Of a stretch of 64,000 bases of DNA, positions 26,233 through 34,370 are shown one piece after another. The DNA comes from Microbacterium luteum (GTDB lineage Bacteria; Actinomycetota; Actinomycetes; Actinomycetales; Microbacteriaceae), in the NCBI RefSeq assembly GCF_015277875.1, contig NZ_CP063814.1, positions 2,666,001 through 2,730,000 of the forward strand, given 5' to 3'. Position numbers and translations under genes: made by a program. The notes below the pieces were generated by a model. It saw only the letters and a program-made list of their open reading frames with translations. It did no database searches and was not told the DNA's origin. Every line of letters begins with the position of its first letter. Positions within the stretch are counted from its first letter, which is position 1.

Positions 26233-26262
26233 CGAATGCCCCGTCGATCGACGGGGCATTCG
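26233..26262. terminator. Perfect palindromic terminator after csbD
   Basis: A 30-nt perfect palindrome with arms CGAATGCCCCGTCGA / TCGACGGGGCATTCG, 18 nt after the csbD stop. This is a typical GC-rich actinobacterial terminator without a long T-tract. Confidence 0.85.
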
Positions 26263-26304
26263 TGTGAGGACAGACATGCTCATCGATACCCCTACGCTCG
26301 CCAT

Positions 26305-27246
26305 ATGAGTGCTGTGCGCGCCGCCATGGTGTGGAATCCATCGAAGACCGACCGGGAGACGCTCGAAGAGCCACTGCTGCGCGTCTTCGACGCTGACGAG
26401 ATCGCGTGGTTCGAGACGACCGTGGACGACCCCGGCCAGGGCGTCGCGGCCCAGGCTCTGGCAACGGCGCCCGAGGTGGTCATCGTGGCGGGCGGCGATG
26501 GCACGGTGCGCGCGGTGGCCGAGCATCTCGCGGATGTGCGGGCCGACGTCGACCTCGGTCTCGTTCCTCTCGGCACCGGAAACCTGCTCGCCCGCAACCT
26601 CGACGTGCCGCTGCGGAACGTGCCGGCCGCCGTGGAGCGAGCCGCGACCGGCACGCCACGCGGCATCGACGTCGGGTGGGTCGAGGTCGATCTGGCCGAG
26701 GGGGCGGAGCGGCACGCCTTCGTGGTGATGATCGGATTCGGCATCGACGCGAACATGATCGCCGAGACCGATGAGGGGCTGAAGAGCAAGGCCGGCTGGT
26801 TGGCGTACGTGGAATCCCTCGGGCGGGCGCTCCGCGCCAGCGACCTGGTCTCGTTCGAACTCACCGTGGACGACGAGCCCGGTCGTGACGAGACCGGGCA
26901 CACCCTGCTCATCGGCAACTGCGGCACCTTGCAGGCGGGTTTCGCCCTGCTGCCTGATGCCGACCCGGGCGACGGCGAGCTCGATTTCCTGATGCTGAGC
27001 GCGGATGGGCTCGCCCCCTGGCTGGGAACTCTCACGACGATGCTGTGGGACAGCAATCTGGGTCGCATGATCCGCCGCGACGATGACGACGGCTCGACGG
27101 ACACGGACGACATCACGCACGGCCGCGCCCACAGCATCCACGTGTCACTGCCGGCGCCTCGCGTGTTCCAGATCGACGGCGAGGAGATCGGCGAGGCCCG
27201 CGCCTTCCGGGTGTCGATGCAACCCGGCGCCCTCCGCGTGCGCTGA
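26305..27246 (+). CDS. Diacylglycerol/lipid kinase (DAGK catalytic domain)
   Basis: 313 residues. The ATP-binding signature GGDGT is at 63-67 (VIVAGGDGTVRAVAEHL), with LGTGN at 89-93 and the C-terminal beta-sandwich ending FQIDGEEIGEA. This is the DgkB/YegS/sphingosine-kinase superfamily, which phosphorylates diacylglycerol or related lipids at the membrane and recycles lipids from cell-wall synthesis. TACGCT ends 6 nt before the ATG and no ribosome site is present, so it is probably leaderless. A dispersed repeat copy follows 14 nt after the stop. Confidence 0.92.
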   Translation: MSAVRAAMVWNPSKTDRETLEEPLLRVFDADEIAWFETTVDDPGQGVAAQALATAPEVVIVAGGDGTVRAVAEHLADVRADVDLGLVPLGTGNLLARNLDVPLRNVPAAVERAATGTPRGIDVGWVEVDLAEGAERHAFVVMIGFGIDANMIAETDEGLKSKAGWLAYVESLGRALRASDLVSFELTVDDEPGRDETGHTLLIGNCGTLQAGFALLPDADPGDGELDFLMLSADGLAPWLGTLTTMLWDSNLGRMIRRDDDDGSTDTDDITHGRAHSIHVSLPAPRVFQIDGEEIGEARAFRVSMQPGALRVR

Positions 27247-27260
27247 CCGCCGCCACCCCC

Positions 27261-27296
27261 GTTCGTTGAGCGAGGAGCGCAGCGACGAGACGAAAC
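27261..27296 (+). repeat. Dispersed repeat copy, long form
   Basis: A 36-nt long-form copy in plus orientation between the lipid kinase stop and the convergent TspO-like gene. It differs from the 11593 copy at the second base. Confidence 0.85.
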
Positions 27297-27305
27297 GGGG
27301 CTCGC

Positions 27306-28132
27306 TCAGCGATCGGCGTGTGCGCGACGGGCGTGGCGGAAGCGCGCGAACAGCGTGGCGATGACGATGAGCGCCACCGCGACGATCGCGGCGACACCGG
27401 TCGCCGGCGAGTACGGCTCGTCGGTGAATCGGGCGACGGCGACCCACGCGATCCCCCAGCTGAGTGACAGCGCCGGCGCGATACGGCCGCCGCCCCAGAA
27501 CCCCAGCGCGATGCCGACCGCTGCGGCGGCGGCCAGCACCAGCGACGACCAGATCTCGGGAGCGATGCCGAACCCGTCGAACCCGGCGGCGACGAGGATC
27601 GCGGTGGCATTCGCAACGGTCGCGATGATCACCCATCCGAGATACAGCCCGATGGCCCCGTGGCGACCACAACCTCGACCCGGTTCTTCGGCGCGGTGCG
27701 GCGCAGGGTGACGAAGATGCGGCACAGCACGACCAGCAGCAGCACGATGACCGGCAGGCTGAGGTACAGCAGGTCGGCCTGCACGACGCCGATCCACACC
27801 GCATTGAGAATCAGGGATGCCGCGACCCACCAGCCGATGCGCTGGCGGGTGTCGTGGCGTTGCGCGGGCAGCGCCTGCCATATCGCGTACGCGAGCATGC
27901 CGGTGTAGATGACGCTCCAGATGCGGAACGCTCCCGTTCCTGGGGCGGTGAGGGTCGAGTCAGCGTCGAGGAAACCGCCGGCGGCCTCTTGGATCGGGGT
28001 TCCGAAGAACGCCCCCGACCCGATGAAGGCCGCGATGATCGCCAGCACGGAGCTGACGAGGATGATGATCTGCCGGGCGAGGTCACGCCCGCGCGTGGTG
28101 GGATCGGTTCGAGTCGTCGTCGACGTGGACAC
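27306..28132 (-). pseudogene. TspO/MBR-type tryptophan-rich sensory protein gene with a frameshift
   Basis: From a GTG at 28132 (GGAGG 8 nt upstream) the frame gives multiple membrane helices (IIILVSSVLAIIAAFIGSGAFFG, FRIWSVIYTGMLAYAIWQ) typical of the long actinobacterial TspO/MBR-related proteins. It then derails at RVEVVVATGPSGC and stops at 27629. The family sequence continues in the other phase as GAIGLYLGWVIIATVAN to 27306. Losing one G in a GGGG run near 27653-27656 explains the switch. The intact product would be about 275 residues. It could be a true pseudogene, phase-variable, or a homopolymer sequencing error. Confidence 0.78.
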
Positions 28133-28207
28133 GGTCTACCTCCAAGGTTGCGACGCATGCGGTCATCAGTGTCTTCCGACGACGGGCGCCCGCCGGATGC
28201 ACGTTCG

Positions 28208-28462
28208 TCAGAACCTCTCCCAGAGCTCGTGCGCCGTGATGCCGTCGTCGGCGACCCCGTCGACGTCGCGAACGGGCTGCAGCTCGAAGTCATCGGGCGC
28301 GTGCCGTGTGAGGACCGCCGTGTAGTCGGGATGCTCGGTGACCTTCACCTCGAACCGGTCCGTGTCGATCAGACGGAGAATCACTTCGTTACCTCGGCGC
28401 GAGAGGAACGACACCTCCTTCTCCTCGGCGGTGGGAAGCGGCAGCCCCTCGAAGTCACTCAC
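28208..28462 (-). CDS. Small hypothetical protein
   Basis: 84 residues (MSDFEGLPLPTAEEKEVSFLSRRG...), acidic, with alternating strand-like segments and no membrane helix. The family is not recognised. TAGAGT lies exactly 6 nt before the GTG start with no ribosome site, matching the leaderless pattern seen elsewhere in the window, which supports it being a real gene. It is divergent from the BLUF operon. Confidence 0.6.
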   Translation of the reverse strand: MSDFEGLPLPTAEEKEVSFLSRRGNEVILRLIDTDRFEVKVTEHPDYTAVLTRHAPDDFELQPVRDVDGVADDGITAHELWERF

Positions 28463-28569
28463 GGCATGACTCTACGTGCGGGCGACGACAACACGCCCAC
28501 CGGGATGGCACAAGTTCCGCCGCGACGCAAGGGCCGTCACCGGACGACGTTCCAAGCGAGCATGGATGC

Positions 28570-28845
28570 ATGCCCGATCGCCGGATCTCCTCCCGCCCGC
28601 CTGTCCGAGACCTCCCCGCTCCTCAGCGACGCGGCTACGGGATCGCGTGGTCGCGCGTCGAGGAGGGCTTCTACGTGGCCAACCGCGACGGGGTGTTCCT
28701 CGGATACCTCGACCGCGAAGCCGACGGCACCTACCTCGTCTTCAACGGACGGTCGCAGCGTGTGGGCGCCGCGACGGAACGTCTCGAGGCGATGAGAGTG
28801 CTCATCGACCACCACACCGACGCACCCCTCGAGGCGGCCGTATGA
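28570..28845 (+). CDS. Small hypothetical protein upstream of the BLUF gene
   Basis: 91 residues. After a basic N-terminus, GYGIAWSRVEEGFYVANRDGVFLGYLD and GTYLVFNGRSQRVGA read like a small beta-rich domain. I do not recognise a family. Its stop overlaps the BLUF start (ATGA), implying cotranslation, so it may be a partner or accessory of the photoreceptor. The start is uncertain because the ribosome site is weak. Confidence 0.6.
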   Translation: MPDRRISSRPPVRDLPAPQRRGYGIAWSRVEEGFYVANRDGVFLGYLDREADGTYLVFNGRSQRVGAATERLEAMRVLIDHHTDAPLEAAV

Positions 28846-29327
28846 CTCCGCCGGAAGCGACTCCGTCGACGCCGGACAGCGACCAGCTCATCTCGCTCGT
28901 CTACATCAGCACGGCGACCGCGCCGCTGGATGATGCCGCCCTTCACGGCATCCTCACTCGCGCTCGGGAAAACAATGCCCGCCTCGACGTGACCGGGATG
29001 CTGCTGTACCGCGAGGGCCAGTTCGTACAGATCCTCGAGGGCGCGAGCGGTGCGGTGCACGATCTGGCGGATGAGATCCGGGCGGATCCGCGCCACACCG
29101 ACATGAGCGTCATCCTCGACGAACCGATCGAGGCGCGCGAATTCTCCGACTGGAGCATGGGCTTCCAGCCGATGTCGACACCGCGCACGGCGCTGCCCGA
29201 CGGCTTCCGCGACACGTTCGCCGATCTCGACGCCTCGGCCGAGAGCACCCGCATCATGCGCGCGGTGCGCGAGATCAGCCTCTGGTTCCGGGTCCGCTCT
29301 GCGTCTGGGGCGGATGAGGCGGCCTGA
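28842..29327 (+). CDS. BLUF-domain blue-light photoreceptor
   Basis: 161 residues: a BLUF domain with short extensions and no output domain. The flavin-binding and switch residues are all present at Y21 (ISLVYISTA), N45 (ARENNARLDVTGMLLY), Q63 (GQFVQILEG), W104 and M106 (FSDWSMGFQ), the same numbering as AppA. BLUF proteins bind FAD and change hydrogen bonding around the Gln on blue light. With no fused effector it must act through a partner; the coupled 91-residue protein is the first candidate. Confidence 0.93.
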   Translation: MTPPEATPSTPDSDQLISLVYISTATAPLDDAALHGILTRARENNARLDVTGMLLYREGQFVQILEGASGAVHDLADEIRADPRHTDMSVILDEPIEAREFSDWSMGFQPMSTPRTALPDGFRDTFADLDASAESTRIMRAVREISLWFRVRSASGADEAA

Positions 29328-29337
29328 CGCGGCCGCC
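29318..29337. terminator. Possible terminator hairpin spanning the BLUF stop codon
   Basis: GGCGGCC-TGACGC-GGCCGCC, a 7-bp perfect stem whose loop contains the BLUF TGA, between convergent genes. No T-tract, so confidence is limited. Confidence 0.4.
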
Positions 29338-29354
29338 ACATCCGCCACCCCCGC

Positions 29355-31055
29355 TCACGCAGGCAGGGCGTCCCCCGTCGCGATCCACACCGTCGTCTCC
29401 CCCGCGACCACGCCGTCGGGCGTCGCCCCGCTCGCGAGCACGACCTCGTCGGCGGCCTCGGTGGTGAGCGCGTAGGGCTCGCCGCCGAAGTTCGTCACCA
29501 CCTGCCACCCGTTCGGCCGCGCGATGTGCAGCACATCGTCGCGACCGGTTTCGATCCAGGTGAGGCCTTCGTCGGTCTGCAGCGCATGCCGCAGCGCGAG
29601 CGCCCGGCGGTAGAAGTGGAGAGTCGAGTCGGGATCCGCTTCCTCCCTCGAGACCGCGTGCTGTGCAAACCACTCCGGCTGCGGCAGGTGCGGTGCGGCG
29701 TCACCGAAACCGAGCGAGGCACCTTCCGCGGTCCACGGTAGCGGCACCCGGCATCCGTCTCGGCCGATCTCGGCCCCGTGGGTACGGAAGTACGTCGGAT
29801 CCTGGCGCTGCCCGGCGGGAATGTCGGCGACCTCATGCAGGCCGAGCTCCTCGCCCTGGTAGAGGTAGGTCGACCCGGGAAGCCCGAGGATGAACGCCGT
29901 CGCCGCACGGGCGCGACGCAGTCCCCGCTCACGGTCGAGCCCTTCTTCGGCTCCCCCGTCGATCAGCCACTGACCGCCGTGACGCGTCGGCATCCCGGTG
30001 TCGGCTGTCGGCGTGACCAGCCCGTACCGCGTCGCGTGCCGGACGACGTCATGATTCGACAGCACCCAGGTGCTCGACGACCCCGACCCGGCGGCAAGCG
30101 CGAGATTCTCGGTGATGATCGACCGGAAGCTCCGGGCGTCGAAGTCCGCTTCGAGCAAGTCGAAGTTGAACGCCTGGCCGAGGCTCTCGGGGCGGGCGTA
30201 CAGGTGGATGCGCGACGGGTGCACCCACGCCTCGGCGACGGCGGTGCGCGGCGGATCGTAGGAGTCGAACACCTCGCGCCACTGGGCGTAGATCTCGTGG
30301 ACGTCGTCGCGGTCGATGAGCGGGTGGTTGCCGTCCTGCGGGATGAGGGCGAGCTCGTCCTTGGAGGGGAGCGGCTCGGTGAGGTCTTTCGTGAGCATGT
30401 GGGCGACGTCGATGCGGAAGCCGTCGACACCGCGGTCGGACCAGAAGCGCAGTGTGGTGACGAAGTCGTCGCGCACCTGCGGATGGTCCCAGTTCAGGTC
30501 CGGCTGCTCGCGGGCGAAGTTGTGCAGGTACCACTGGCCGTCGGCGACCCGCTCCCAGGCAGACCCCCCGAAGACCGAGACCCAATCGGTGGGCGGTTCC
30601 GACCCATCCGGTCCGCTCCCCTCGCGGAAGATGTATCGCTCACGCGCCGCCGATCCCCGGCCCGCCGCCAGCGCCTCCTGGAACCAGGCGTGTCGGTCGG
30701 ACGTGTGGTTCGGCACGATGTCGACGACGACCCTGATGCCCCGCTCGTGAAGAGCGACCAGCATGCGGTCGAAGTCCTCCAGCGTTCCCAGCCGCGGGTC
30801 GACGTCGCGATAGTCGGCGACGTCGTAGCCCCCGTCGGCGAGGTCGGACGGATAGAACGGGCTGAGCCAGACCGCGTCGATGCCGAGAGCGGCCAGGTAG
30901 TCCGCTCGCGACGTGACGCCCGGGATGTCGCCCAGCCCGTCGCCGTCGGTGTCGGCGAAGCTGCGCGGGTAGATCTGGTACACCGCGGCCTGACGCCACC
31001 ACGGCGCGGTGCTGCCGTCGAGGCGGACGTCTTCGGCGGTCGGAGACAGTGACAA
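29355..31055 (-). CDS. GH13 alpha-glucosidase (oligo-1,6-glucosidase type)
   Basis: 566 residues from a TTG at 31055 with AAAGGA 6 nt upstream. GH13 regions are in order: AVYQIYPRSFADTDGDGLGD, VVVDIVPNHTS (region I), GFRIDVAHM with nucleophile D216, TAVAEAW with acid/base E275, and LSNHD with D336. This set fits the GH13 alpha-glucosidase subfamilies that cleave short alpha-glucosides after import. No signal peptide. It is the last gene of the SBP/permease/permease operon, 47 nt after the second permease. The longer open frame to 31883 is antisense-type noise across the permease. Confidence 0.93.
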   Translation of the reverse strand: MSLSPTAEDVRLDGSTAPWWRQAAVYQIYPRSFADTDGDGLGDIPGVTSRADYLAALGIDAVWLSPFYPSDLADGGYDVADYRDVDPRLGTLEDFDRMLVALHERGIRVVVDIVPNHTSDRHAWFQEALAAGRGSAARERYIFREGSGPDGSEPPTDWVSVFGGSAWERVADGQWYLHNFAREQPDLNWDHPQVRDDFVTTLRFWSDRGVDGFRIDVAHMLTKDLTEPLPSKDELALIPQDGNHPLIDRDDVHEIYAQWREVFDSYDPPRTAVAEAWVHPSRIHLYARPESLGQAFNFDLLEADFDARSFRSIITENLALAAGSGSSSTWVLSNHDVVRHATRYGLVTPTADTGMPTRHGGQWLIDGGAEEGLDRERGLRRARAATAFILGLPGSTYLYQGEELGLHEVADIPAGQRQDPTYFRTHGAEIGRDGCRVPLPWTAEGASLGFGDAAPHLPQPEWFAQHAVSREEADPDSTLHFYRRALALRHALQTDEGLTWIETGRDDVLHIARPNGWQVVTNFGGEPYALTTEAADEVVLASGATPDGVVAGETTVWIATGDALPA

Positions 31056-31102
31056 GGTGAGTCCTTTCGGGGTCTGGGGTGCGGAACGGGGCGTCGGGCC
31101 GG

Positions 31103-32023
31103 TCAGCCCTTGACTGCCCCCTGGGTGACGCCGGCCATGACCCATCGCTGGGCGAAGAGGTAGGCGACGATCGCCGGCGCCATCGCCATGAGGTACGACG
31201 CGAACGACACGTTGTAGTTGTTGCTGAACTGGGTCTGGAAGAGGTTCTGTCGCACCGGCAGCGTCTGCAGCGCCGGGTCGGAGATGATGAGCGAGGGCAT
31301 CATGAAGTCGTTCCACGCGTACAGGAAGGCGAAGATGCCGACGGTGGCGCTCATCGGTGCCAGCAGCGGGAAGATCAGCTTCCAGAAGGTCTGCCACGTG
31401 GTCGCGCCGTCGATGCGCGCGCTCTCTTCGAGTTCGATCGGGATCGAGCGCAGGAACGCGGTGAACAGCAGCACGCTGAAGCTCAGCTGGAACATCGTGG
31501 CCAGCAGGATGACCCCGAACGGGTTGTCCAGGCCGAGGCGACCGGTCAGCTGGATCTGCGGCAGAGCCACGACCGGGAAGGGGATGAACATCGCCGCCAG
31601 CAGGTAGAAGAACGAGTAGCGGAACAGCCGCCGCTCCCAGTTGCGCACGATGGCGTACGACGCGAACGCGGCGAGCACGATCGTGGCGGCCACCGTGCCG
31701 GCCGTCACGAGCACCGACATGGCGGCACCGACGGGGAAGCGGGTGAGGGTCCACGCTTCGACGAAGCCGTCGAAGCTGATCGGCGACGGCAGCGAGAAGG
31801 CGTTGCCGTCGACGGCCTGTCCGGTCGTCTTCAGCGCCATGGTCACCGTCACGTACAGCGGCAGGAGAACCGTGACGCTGCACAGCAGCAGGATGACCGT
31901 TCCGGACCAGTTGACCTTCTCTTTGCGCTCCTTCGGGCGGACCGCGTCGCGCGCGGCGCCACGGTCGGTGCGGCGGAGGGAGACGTCTGCTTGCTCGAAG
32001 GAGAGCGCCGGCTGCGTGGTCAT
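31103..32023 (-). CDS. Carbohydrate ABC transporter permease (MalG type)
   Basis: 306 residues with six membrane helices after a basic cytosolic N-terminus. The EAA loop reads LEESARIDGATTWQTFWKLIFPLLAPM and the C-terminus is RWVMAGVTQGAVKG, both characteristic of MalG-like inner-membrane subunits of CUT1 sugar importers. Its ATG overlaps the stop of the upstream permease (ATGA). The ATPase subunit is not encoded here, as is usual for actinobacterial CUT1 systems that share a common MsiK-like ATPase. Confidence 0.94.
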   Translation of the reverse strand: MTTQPALSFEQADVSLRRTDRGAARDAVRPKERKEKVNWSGTVILLLCSVTVLLPLYVTVTMALKTTGQAVDGNAFSLPSPISFDGFVEAWTLTRFPVGAAMSVLVTAGTVAATIVLAAFASYAIVRNWERRLFRYSFFYLLAAMFIPFPVVALPQIQLTGRLGLDNPFGVILLATMFQLSFSVLLFTAFLRSIPIELEESARIDGATTWQTFWKLIFPLLAPMSATVGIFAFLYAWNDFMMPSLIISDPALQTLPVRQNLFQTQFSNNYNVSFASYLMAMAPAIVAYLFAQRWVMAGVTQGAVKG

Positions 32024-32934
32024 GAGAGCTGGTTCCTTCCCCGCGTGAGGGAGAGTTGGAAGAGGGAGATGAGCACGGCGACGAGGAAGAAGATGGTCGC
32101 GTTGGCCATCTGATAGGCGTAGTCGCCGCCGTTGAAGCCCGCGATGATGGTCATCGCGACGCTGCGGGTGGCGGTGCCCGGACCGCCGTTGGTGAGCCCG
32201 ACGATGATGTCGTACGCGTTCAAGAACCCCTTGAATCCGAGGATCACGTTGATGACGACGTATCCGGCCACAAGCGGGAGCGTGATGCGCAGCAGCTGCT
32301 GCGTCTTGGATGCACCATCCAGGTCGGCGGCCTCGTAGACGTCGCCGGGCACCGACAGCAGCCCGGCGATGTAGATGAGAAGGGTGCCGGGGATCGCCTG
32401 CCATGCGGTGACGATGACGATCGCGACCCATGCGAGGTCGGGATTGGCGAGCAGGCTCGTCTCCAGCGCCGGGATGCCGACGGCGGCGCCGATCGAGGGC
32501 AGCGAGTTGGAGAAGAGGAAGTTGAAGACGTAGGCGATGATGATGCCCGAGATCACCATCGGGATCACGAACACCGCTCGCAGCCCCATCCGCAGCCGAA
32601 CCCGAGAGGTCAGGCCGACCGCGAGGAGGAACGCCACGACGTTCACGACGATCACCGTGGCGATGGAGAAGCCGATGGTGAACAGGTAGCTCTGCAGGAT
32701 CGCAGGGTCGCCGAACATGGCGATGTAGTTGGTGAAGCCGATGAAGCTCCACTCCCCGATCCCGATGGAGTCGGTGAAGCTGAAGAAGATGCCGGTGATC
32801 GCCGGCACCGTGATGGCCAGGGTGAAAAGCGCCAGCGTCGGCAGCAGGAACAGGTAGTAGATCGGCTCGACGCGGCGGCTGTTCCGGCGGCCCCGTCGAT
32901 CGGCCCCGGTGAGCAGGGTGGAGGTGGCGCTCAT
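32020..32934 (-). CDS. Sugar ABC transporter permease (MalF type)
   Basis: 304 residues, six membrane helices, opening YYLFLLPTLALFTLAITVPAITGIFFSFTD. The EAA loop is GDVYEAADLDGASKTQQLLRITLPLV, and DIIVGLTNGGPGTATRSVAM is the usual C-terminal segment of MalF/UgpA-like subunits. It pairs with the MalG-type permease whose start it overlaps by 4 nt. Its own start overlaps the solute-binding-protein stop by 4 nt, so all three are translated in step. Confidence 0.94.
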   Translation of the reverse strand: MSATSTLLTGADRRGRRNSRRVEPIYYLFLLPTLALFTLAITVPAITGIFFSFTDSIGIGEWSFIGFTNYIAMFGDPAILQSYLFTIGFSIATVIVVNVVAFLLAVGLTSRVRLRMGLRAVFVIPMVISGIIIAYVFNFLFSNSLPSIGAAVGIPALETSLLANPDLAWVAIVIVTAWQAIPGTLLIYIAGLLSVPGDVYEAADLDGASKTQQLLRITLPLVAGYVVINVILGFKGFLNAYDIIVGLTNGGPGTATRSVAMTIIAGFNGGDYAYQMANATIFFLVAVLISLFQLSLTRGRNQLS

Positions 32935-34262
32935 CGTCCGGACTCCTTCGTCTCGGTCTGCGCACGGGCGTCGGATTCGTCGACGACGGGTGCCGGCTGA
33001 CGGAACGCCAGACGCGACCAGTCCTCGTCCATGGTGGCGAGGATCGCCGAGGGCGCCGACCCGAGCACCATGGCCTGGGCGTAGTTGAAGACGGGGATCG
33101 TCTTGGGCACGAGCACCGATGGCCCCTGGTAGACCTGACCGCCGTCGTAGTACTCCTGCATACCGGCGATGCGGGGGTCGCTCGGCGGCGCGGCGTCGTC
33201 GGTGGGCGTGAAGCCGAGCTGCGACGCGTTGTAGGCCTCGATGTTCTGCGGCTGATACAGGAACTCGAGAAAGTCTCGCGCGGCCTCCTGGTGCTGCGAC
33301 CCCTCGGGGATCATGGCGGCCAGGTCCATGTTCACCCGCACCGCGAGGTCGTCCGGGTCGTCGGTCATCGGCAGCGGGAAGGTGCCGACGTCGAGATCGG
33401 GCGAGGTCTTGGCGATCTCCCCCAGCGCCCACGGTCCCTGCAGATACATTGCCGCCTCACCCTGCGCGAAGGCGAGGTTGCCGTCGCCGTAGCCGCGGCT
33501 GGCGGCGTCGGGGTTCACGTACTCGCTCGTCAGCTGCAGCATCCGGTCCATCGGGTCGGCGAAGTCCGCCTGGAACGACACCGGTGAATTCGGGCCGACG
33601 TCGGCCCCCTCCGCCGCGAGGTCGTCGAAGAACTCGATGACCTCGATCGAGCCGCCCACCGAGTAGTCGTACCAGCCCTGCCCGACGGTCCAGTCGTCTT
33701 TGAACGTCGCATAGAACGGGGTGACCCCCTCGTCCTGCAGCCGCTGGCAGACCTCGAGCAGCTCGTCCCACGTCTCGGGGACCTCGAGACCGAGATCATC
33801 GAAGATCTCGAGGTTGTAGATGACGGACGCGGCCATCACCGAGTAGGGCAGCGCGCTCGTGCGCCCCGGGCACGCGCCGTACTGGTCCATGAGCGGCTGC
33901 AGATCGTCGCGGATGCCGGCGGCGGCCTCGGTGCCCGAGAGGTCGCTGAGTGCGCAGCGCTGCACGAAGCGGGCCACCTCGTAGTTGTAGTTGGCGAGCA
34001 TGATGTCGGGCGGGTTTCCGCGCACGAAGCTCGCCGAGACGACATCGACGCCGGAGGTGTCCATCTCCACGCGCACGTCATCCTGCGAGGCGTTGTAGTC
34101 CTGGACGAGTGCGCCCATGAAATCGAGCGCCTCTCGTTTGCTGAAGGTGAAGCGGATCGTCTCGCGCCCGTCGCTCGAGCATCCTGCCAGCAACGCGGCG
34201 CTGGTCACCGCCACGGTCGCTGCCGCGGCGATCCGCAGCCCTGTCGTCGTCCTCTGTGACAC
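32931..34262 (-). CDS. Extracellular solute-binding lipoprotein (family 1) for alpha-glucosides
   Basis: 443 residues from a GTG at 34262 with GGAGGA 5 nt upstream; a start 11 codons earlier is less likely. The signal peptide ends in the lipobox LLAGC. The mature protein is a family-1 sugar-binding protein: NPPDIMLANYNYE, YSVMAASVIYNLEIFDDLGLEVPETWDELLE, FAQGEAAMYLQGPWALGEI. It delivers sugar to the two permeases directly downstream. The GH13 alpha-glucosidase in the same operon suggests maltose, isomaltose or related alpha-glucosides. A TTGGAA-CGG-TTCCAA palindrome sits between promoter and start. Confidence 0.92.
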   Translation of the reverse strand: MSQRTTTGLRIAAAATVAVTSAALLAGCSSDGRETIRFTFSKREALDFMGALVQDYNASQDDVRVEMDTSGVDVVSASFVRGNPPDIMLANYNYEVARFVQRCALSDLSGTEAAAGIRDDLQPLMDQYGACPGRTSALPYSVMAASVIYNLEIFDDLGLEVPETWDELLEVCQRLQDEGVTPFYATFKDDWTVGQGWYDYSVGGSIEVIEFFDDLAAEGADVGPNSPVSFQADFADPMDRMLQLTSEYVNPDAASRGYGDGNLAFAQGEAAMYLQGPWALGEIAKTSPDLDVGTFPLPMTDDPDDLAVRVNMDLAAMIPEGSQHQEAARDFLEFLYQPQNIEAYNASQLGFTPTDDAAPPSDPRIAGMQEYYDGGQVYQGPSVLVPKTIPVFNYAQAMVLGSAPSAILATMDEDWSRLAFRQPAPVVDESDARAQTETKESGR

Positions 34263-34274
34263 CGTCGTCCTCCA

Positions 34275-34289
34275 TTGGAACGGTTCCAA
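34275..34289. promoter_or_regulatory. Palindromic candidate operator of the alpha-glucoside operon
   Basis: TTGGAA-CGG-TTCCAA, a perfect 6-bp inverted repeat 12 nt upstream of the solute-binding-protein GTG, in the AT-rich gap shared with the divergent ROK regulator. A second weak inverted repeat, GATTT-ACTCGAA-AAATC, lies at 34305-34321. Binding here would block transcription of the importer operon. Confidence 0.6.
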
Positions 34290-34370
34290 AATCATCGCTG
34301 ATTAGATTTACTCGAAAAATCAAGCCCGTTACGGCAGTATGGCAAGAGTCATCCCGAAAGGTCAAGAGGC

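Noticed and set aside
30049..30585. Arg-rich open frame within the GH13 gene
   Set aside because: A shadow frame of the alpha-glucosidase, on the same strand in another phase, with no independent start signal.
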